Below are positions 58,080-64,000 of a DNA stretch of 64,000 nt, piece by piece. Within the stretch, counting starts at the first letter, position 1; each line of letters begins with the position of its first letter. Origin of the DNA: Ipomoea triloba (lineage: Eukaryota > Streptophyta > Magnoliopsida > Solanales > Convolvulaceae); the NCBI RefSeq assembly GCF_003576645.1, contig NC_044916.1, positions 23,137,260 through 23,201,259 of the forward strand, given 5' to 3'. A program made the translations under genes and the position numbers. The notes beneath the pieces are model-generated. The model saw only the letters and a program-made list of their open reading frames with translations, was not told the DNA's origin and did not search any database.

Positions 58080-58886
58080 TGAGCATCATCCTTTCGGAAG
58101 ATATGTGGAAATGAATTGATGAATGAGAATCCGGTAGAAAAATCCTGGATATATGTTGTAAGTAGCCCGGTAAAAAAATCATAGGTATACTTAGGGCTTG
58201 AGCTATTACTCACTGGGCTTGGAATCCCAGTTAGGGCATGTGCACACTTAAGGTAGCGGTCCTGATTCAAAATGATTATTTGAGTAGGGGAGAGGTTGTT
58301 AGGCTAGTAGAGAATTGTTGTGCCCGGATTAGTGTCATTCACACTTGGTGAAGACCTAACCTCCCCACCCCCATGAGATATGATATGATTGATGAGATAT
58401 GATGAGTATGATGGTAATGATGGATTGAATGAGTTTCCTCCCGTACTACTACTACTATAAAGTTTGAATATTTTCTTGAGAGTGAGAGTGTTATTATGTC
58501 TATGAGAATTCGAGAATTATTATGCTATGACAATCTTTATTAACTTACGATCATGTTGGAAAATGGTTATTACTTGACTTTGTAGAATTATCCTATCATG
58601 GTGGTCTAAAGATAATGATATGCTTATTTTCCCAACTCATGTTGTCTAAATCAAGTTATTCGAATCTATGCATCTTGTTGGTTATTCTTATAGGATTATA
58701 CATGAAGCATGTTTAGCAAATCCTTGTGATAAGTGGGTGTGAATTAGTTTAGACTTATTCTCTATACATATATGTATGCTTATGAATATGTGAGTACTTG
58801 TTTATGCATATCCTATACTTAATTAAACTTATTCTTTATTAAGTATAAGTGCTATGTGTATTGCATTGATCAAACTATCTATTTTC

Positions 58887-58953
<67 letters not shown>

Positions 58954-59416
58954 CAAGGGTTTGATGGTTTATATACTTAGCATGTTTATGCTAACGGGTT
59001 GTTTTCCTTGTAATCTTTTAATACCCTTTTCGGGATCAACTCGATGTATGGCGTGCGCGTTCTTAGAGATGGACTCACTAGTTGTAGTGTTTCCTTAGCT
59101 AGTCTAGTAGTTTTGCTTAACCCCTTCTATTGTCCCATTGGATTTTATGAGTAGCACTTTGGAGCTTGACTCTGTTGTGATGTAGCGTTGACTACTTAAT
59201 GTTTAGTATGGTACATGGACACCAGAGTTGAACCCTTTTATTTGATGATATAGAGTATTTGTGAACCTTTAGCCTAGTACTTATCCTAGCGTGGATAACT
59301 ACGGCGGTAACATCCCCATTATGATTTCGGACTTGATATGCTAAGTTTTAGTATTATTATCTATCTTAAGTACATCATTATTCTAGGCTCAATGATTAGA
59401 ATTTGGGGGCGTTACA
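58080..59416 (+). mobile_element. Probable Ty3/gypsy LTR fragment
   Basis: The block ends GGGGGCGTTACA, the usual 3' terminus of chromovirus-type LTRs. It contains non-coding sequence with phrases such as GGGCTTGAGCTATTACTCAC. Its start is unclear because of the AT repeat upstream. A second (AT)n run lies inside at 58892-58951. No target duplication was found. Confidence 0.4.
58892..58951. repeat. (AT)n microsatellite
   Basis: About 30 uninterrupted AT dinucleotides. Confidence 0.95.
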
Positions 59417-60253
59417 GTCAGCCACTAAATCTCCTTGCTAGGGTGACCTTCCAACTTCTTTCAACTAAGAAAGATGGTTGATGTTGAGTGTTGGACTTTT
59501 AAAATCTACATGATTTATCTTAGAATACTTGATAAAGTTTTAATAAACTCTCTCTTAAATCTTTCAATAATTCAATCATCTTTTTCTAAGCAATGGGTCC
59601 TTCTTTTATAGACGAGGAGGGTTTAGCGCCAACTTGAAAATTCAAATTTGTCCGTTGTCACTTAGCAAGTAGTAGCCATCCAAATGTTGCCACAATCCTT
59701 GAAAATTTGCTACCAAATCCTTGATATGTATTTCCATGAACCATAAGGTAAAGATCATTTTCCTATTAAAGTATATGCACACTTTGGTTCAAAAAGACTC
59801 CTTCTACTTATCACCAATTTGTCTTGGGTTTAGACTTGTAGGTGTCAAACAAGTTAGCTTGTGTCTAACAACTCTTTTAATCCATCCTCGTATGAACTCC
59901 TCCAGAGGTTGATATTTTGCCTTGAAAGAGCATAAACTTTATCTCCTTTGCACGTGGTGAATGTAGAGAGTATGCTTTAAGTCTTTTGCTTGTAGCCCTT
60001 TGTCTATCCAATTTCATTTGAAATGTCTTCTTCCAACCGCACTCCTTCCAAACATACTCTTTTTACTTGCTTCCTTCCAATAGAGATTCCTCCAAAATGT
60101 TTCCTTCCAAGAAGACATCTTCCGAGCGAACTCCTTCCAATAGGAACGAAGGTTCTAAATGGTTTAATTTACAGCTAAGGGGTTTGAGGAGTCTACAAAG
60201 GCTATACAAGATACTAGTATATCATCAAAATCTATAAACAATTATTCCTAACA
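59417..60253 (-). mobile_element. Minus-strand LTR (TGTTAGGAA type)
   Basis: Read on the minus strand it starts TGTTAGGAATAATTG and continues TTTTGATGATATAC. This closely parallels the start of the LTR at 38164-39785 (TGTTAGGAACATAATG, TTTTGATGATACC). A TATA-like CTATAAAAGAAGG lies on the minus strand near 59605. It abuts copia coding sequence at 60258 and has no attached internal region, so it may be a solo LTR. The distal end near 59417 is approximate. Confidence 0.55.
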
Positions 60254-60257
60254 AATA

Positions 60258-61713
60258 TCAAGGAGGCATTAACTCAATCAAGTTGGCGACATGCAATGGT
60301 TGATGAAATGGAAACACTCCATTCTTTTGAGACCTAAGAGTTAGTACCTTTACCTCCTAGAAAAACTATAGGTGGTTCTAGATAGGTGTATAATGTGAAG
60401 GTTAATCCATATGGACAAGTGGATAGACTTAAAGCTTGACTTGTTGCTAAAGGATACACACATGTATTTTTCATTAACTACGCATACACTTTTTCACCAG
60501 TAACCAAGATCACCTATGTCAACCTCTTTTTATCAATGGCAGCCAATCACCACTAGCAATTATATCAATTAGATATCAAGAATGCTTTCATACATGATGA
60601 TTTGAAAAAGGAAGTATATATGGAGCAACCCCCTGGATTTGTAACCAAGTCATGAACTAATCTAGTTTATCGCCTCAAACGTTTTTTCTATGGGTTGGAG
60701 AAATCTCCATGTGCTTGGTTTGGGAGGTTTAGTGGTGTTGTCCAACAATTTGGCATGATTCAAAGAAAGCGTGATCATTTTCTCTTCTATAAACATTCAT
60801 ATGGAAAAACATATATCTTGTGGTTTATGTTGATGACATTGTTATCACAGTGACTAGTGTAGAAGGAATAATTAGCTCAAAAAACATTTGCTTCAACATT
60901 TTTAAACAAAAAGATTTTGAAAAATTGAAATATTTCCTTGATATTGAAGTTGCTCAATCCAAACAAGGTATATATGTGTTCCAACATAAATATGCTTTGG
61001 ATATTCTTGAAGAAACTAGTATGACAAATAGTCCTATGGATTTAAATGTCAAACTTCTAAGACAAGGGGAGCCTTTATCTAATCCAAGTATATACCAAAG
61101 ATTAGTTTGCAAGCTATCACTCGTTTGGATATGTCCTTTGTTGTGAGTGTAATTAGCCAATTTCTACAAGAACCATATCAAAGTCATTACAATGCAACCA
61201 TCAGAATCTTAAGATTAGATATATGAAAAGATTTCCAGGTATATGGCTGCTTTATAAGGATTATGGACATACAAAAATTGGTGGTTATACATATGTAGAT
61301 TGCGCGGGATGCCCTTGGGATAGGAAATCAACATCATGATATTGTATTCTATTTAGAGGGAATCTTGTTTCTTGGAAAAGAAAGAAACAAGATGTGGTTG
61401 CATGCTCAAGTGTAGAAGTAGAATATATACCAAGCACTTGGAAATGTGAGCTAATTTGAGTTAAGCATCTTCTCACATAACTCAATTTCTATAAACTTGG
61501 TCCTATGAAATTAATTTGTGATAATCAAACATATTGAGGTTGTTTGTCACTTTATACGAGAAAATGTTGCATCAAAAAACATCATTACCCCATTTGTTAG
61601 GTCAAATGAACAACTTGCTAATATTCTCACTAAATCTCTTCGTAGACCTAGTATTTAATACATTTGTAGCAAATATGAAGCATTTGATCTATATGTTCTA
61701 GCTTGAGGGGGAG
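60258..61713 (+). pseudogene. Ty1/copia reverse transcriptase and RNase H remnant
   Basis: It begins at NIKEALTQSSW and runs through [56 protein letters not shown], the YVDDIVIT catalytic box (60825-60848), VFQHKYALDIL and the RNase H part (SWKRKKQDVVACSSVEVEY near 61372). At least seven stops and frameshifts occur. Gag, protease and integrase are absent on the left, where a minus-strand LTR abuts. The family is close to the copia element at 32095 in the segment both retain. Confidence 0.88.
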
Positions 61714-61900
61714 TGTTAGAATATATCTATCTAACTAAGATATCTTTCTTGAACAACCCTATTTCTAAGCAAACCTACTTACTATAGCAATAGTTGCCTT
61801 GGGTGATCTATTATTTATTATGCATCTTCCCAATGTCCTCTTTGTATGCCTCAAGTATAATATGAAGTATTATAACTCAATAAGATCCAAGGGCGGATCC
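61714..61900 (+). mobile_element. 3' LTR of the copia remnant (partial)
   Basis: A polypurine tract TTGAGGGGGAG at about 61703-61713 is followed directly by TGTTAGAATATATC, a typical copia LTR start. The LTR probably ends near 61890; the end is not sharply defined. Confidence 0.6.
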
Positions 61901-62108
61901 GGGGGAGGACAATGGATAGTATATGTTTTAACAAAAGTAGATAATATGATATTATACAAAAAGGTTACCAAATATTGCGATAGGTTAGTTGGTAACAAAC
62001 ACCTTATTGTCTTAAGAGATCTAAGGATTAAAACTTGTTGACTATATACTAAATATATTTTTATTTGTGATTTTTTTCATTTTTATAATTAATTGTGATA
62101 TTTATAAT

Positions 62109-63870
62109 GTGTTATATGTATTAGGACTCTCATTATGTTATACTTCTAGTCTATCTATAACTCTATAGTTTGTATATATTTCTCTATGTAATCTTGTATA
62201 GTGTTGATATGATTGAAAAATATAATCCTAATCTGGTATCAGTTGCTAGGTTTCTCTTCCATGGCTGGCAATGATGGTTCTGCCGGTATCTCTTTCGAGT
62301 GGACTATTTCCGATGCCACAGCACCTCTCTTGCCAAACTCCCTAGTCCCTATCCACTACTCACCATTTTGTGAGCATTAAGTTAAAAAATCAAATTTTTT
62401 TTATTTTGGCGGACGCAACTTGTGCCCTTTCTTCAGGGTTAGAACCTCTTGGAATATGTCGATGGTTCTATTCCGTGTCCGTCAACTACGTTACCACTAC
62501 CTACTACCGATGCTTCCTCCATCGCTGCTGTCACTCTGAATCTGGCGTACGGTGCTTGGGTCCAACAAGACCAAGCCATACTTTCCATGGTTATTTCTCC
62601 CTTTTTGGAGGAAGTAATGCCCTTAGCAGTAGGATAGAAGACTTCCATGGAGGTTTGGAGTGCGATTGAAATGGCGCTGGCTTCCTCTTCTCGTGCGAGA
62701 GCATTGAACTTGCTTGGCCAGTTGCAGACTTTGAGGCAGGGTCATTATTCCATCATAGACTACCTAGGTAAGGTGAGGATGCTGGTGGAGGACTTGGTGC
62801 TCGCCGGACAGTCGGTTTACATCGACGAGCATAATTTGTAAATCTTTTGTGGTCTTCGTATGGAGTTCCGGGCTCTCACGGCTTCTCTTTCTACACGTCG
62901 ACACTAGTGACGTTGGAGGAGTTGGCTGATTTTCTTAGTGCGCGTGAGTTTGTGATGGTTGATGATTTTCCGACGCCAATGGTGTATGTCGCTCACCGCG
63001 GCAATTCTGGTTTGAATTGGAGAGGTAGCAATTCCAATAGGCATGGACAGTCTTGGAGTGGCAGTGGTCAGCGTGGGAATCAACAGCAGTGTGGTCATTT
63101 GAATTGGAGTGTGCATGGTGGCCAACAGTAGTTTGGTAATTCATATGGTGACAACAGTTTCGAGTCAAGGTCGCCGTGGTCAGCAGCGATCTCGTAAATG
63201 CAAGGGCATACTGCGGTGACGTGTTATCGTTGATATTTTGATGGTTCTAGTTCCCAGGCACATATGGTCTATTAGGATGTTTTTGGCTTGGGATTGGTAT
63301 TTTAGAGTTAGTTCCCTGACACGGGGGCGACTGATCACGCTACTCCTGATGTTTACGTCTAAAGAATACACGAGTAATGACACTTTGTGTGTCGGTAATG
63401 GTAAGGCCTTGTGTATTTCTAGTGTTGGTTGTACACCATTTTCTACCCCTTCTAGATATTTTAATATGTCTCGTGTACTTCATGTTCTTGGTTTTTCCGC
63501 GTCCTTACTCTCTGTTCAAAACTTTGCGTATGAGAAATGTCTTTTTTAATTTCACCGATCTTATTTTGTTGTGAAGGATTCTCTAAATAAGGCAATTATA
63601 CTTTGGGGTAAGAGCACGGGAGGCTTAACTCTTTACCGGTGTCTTCTTCGTCTTCGTCTGCATTTCTTTCTGCTCGCGCTTCTGCTTCTGTCTGGCATGG
63701 GTGTCTGGGTTACCCTCATCAACGAGTTCAGAGTCAAATTTTGAAGTCTTGTTTGGTTAGTCAGTCTGGTTGTCTTTCTTCGTTGTGTAATGCTTGTCAA
63801 TTGGGAAAATCTGCGCATTTCCCCCTATCTCGTGTTGAGTCCTCTAGTAGTCATGTTTTAGACTTAGTCT
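62109..63870 (+). pseudogene. Ty1/copia element: LTR, primer-binding site, gag, protease, GAG-pre-integrase
   Basis: LTR-like sequence (about 62109-62232) is followed by a shortened primer-binding site, TGGTATCAG, at 62234. Gag then follows: MAGNDGSAGISFEW at 62261; YVDGSIPCPSTTLPLPTTD, WSAIEMALASSSRARALNLL and LRQGHYSIIDYLGKVRML further on. Next come a Gly/Asn/Gln-rich segment (RGNSGLNWRGSNSNR), a degenerate protease (near 63315), and the GAG-pre-integrase motif WHGCLGYPHQRVQ with CNACQLGKSAHFPLS (63697-63830). It is truncated at about 63870 and interrupted by stops. Gag type suggests the Ale/Retrofit branch of copia, which is an inference. Confidence 0.8.
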
Positions 63871-64000
63871 ATTGATTGATATAATCTACAAGCGCACAGA
63901 GTCAATCACAGTATAAATTCATGGAGTATTCCAGGATCGATCCCACGAAGAACACAATTAACTGTTGTCTTGAATAGCCAATTTTGGTGATAAGAAAAAA
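63871..64000 (-). mobile_element. Possible fragment of a Tat/Athila-type gypsy element
   Basis: On the minus strand TTCTTCGTGGGATCGATCCT resembles the CGTGGGATCGA motif found near the LTRs of large plant gypsy elements. It abuts the truncated copia and runs off the window, so this is a tentative call. Confidence 0.35.

Overview
This window is nuclear DNA from a flowering plant, most likely a eudicot. It has spliced genes with GT-AG introns, AT-rich spacers and dense nested transposable elements. Low-copy sequence is too scarce to name a species. Asterid affinity is only an impression.

Two host genes can be fully modelled, both on the minus strand. The first is a 13-coding-exon, 810-residue SR-type cyclophilin of the CYP95 class (19295-27681, 5' UTR exon near 28378-28440). 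It has an N-terminal cyclophilin-like domain whose catalytic positions are largely replaced, followed by a long arginine/serine domain. The second is a three-exon, 475-residue AMT2-type ammonium transporter (53331-56149) with a clear TATA box. No functional link between the two genes is visible.

Almost everything else is repetitive. 1-6 kb: short inverted-repeat elements with palindromic GGACC-type ends, several carrying arrays of an ACACAGAAT motif. 6.2-8.4 kb: truncated Ty1/copia element. 9-12 kb: Mutator-like elements without transposase. 13.5-14.5 kb: a hAT element with an exact 8-bp target duplication and a transposase C-terminal remnant. 14.9-18 kb: a Ty3/gypsy derivative in which the reverse transcriptase and gag fragments point in opposite directions. 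28.5-29.7 kb: a Mutator-like element with GC-rich cargo, immediately upstream of CYP95. 30.8-32.0 kb: a non-autonomous CACTA element. 32.1-38.1 kb: a copia element split by a 2.8-kb hAT insertion. 38.2-43.6 kb: a minus-strand LTR element with one very long decayed non-pol ORF. 43.9-52 kb: an L1-type LINE interrupted by LTR sequence that itself contains a 2,500-bp Ty3 solo LTR. 52.3-52.9 kb: a CACTA TNP2 transposase fragment. 58-64 kb: LTR and copia remnants.

The most important observation for anyone using this sequence is a 1,172-bp stretch of CYP95 that appears twice in tandem with a single N at the junction. It duplicates two exons and is most simply an assembly artefact. I see no undescribed cellular system. 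The most interesting material is the nested insertion history, the GC-rich Mutator cargo at a gene promoter, the apparent pseudo-enzyme cyclophilin domain and the palindrome-ended element family.
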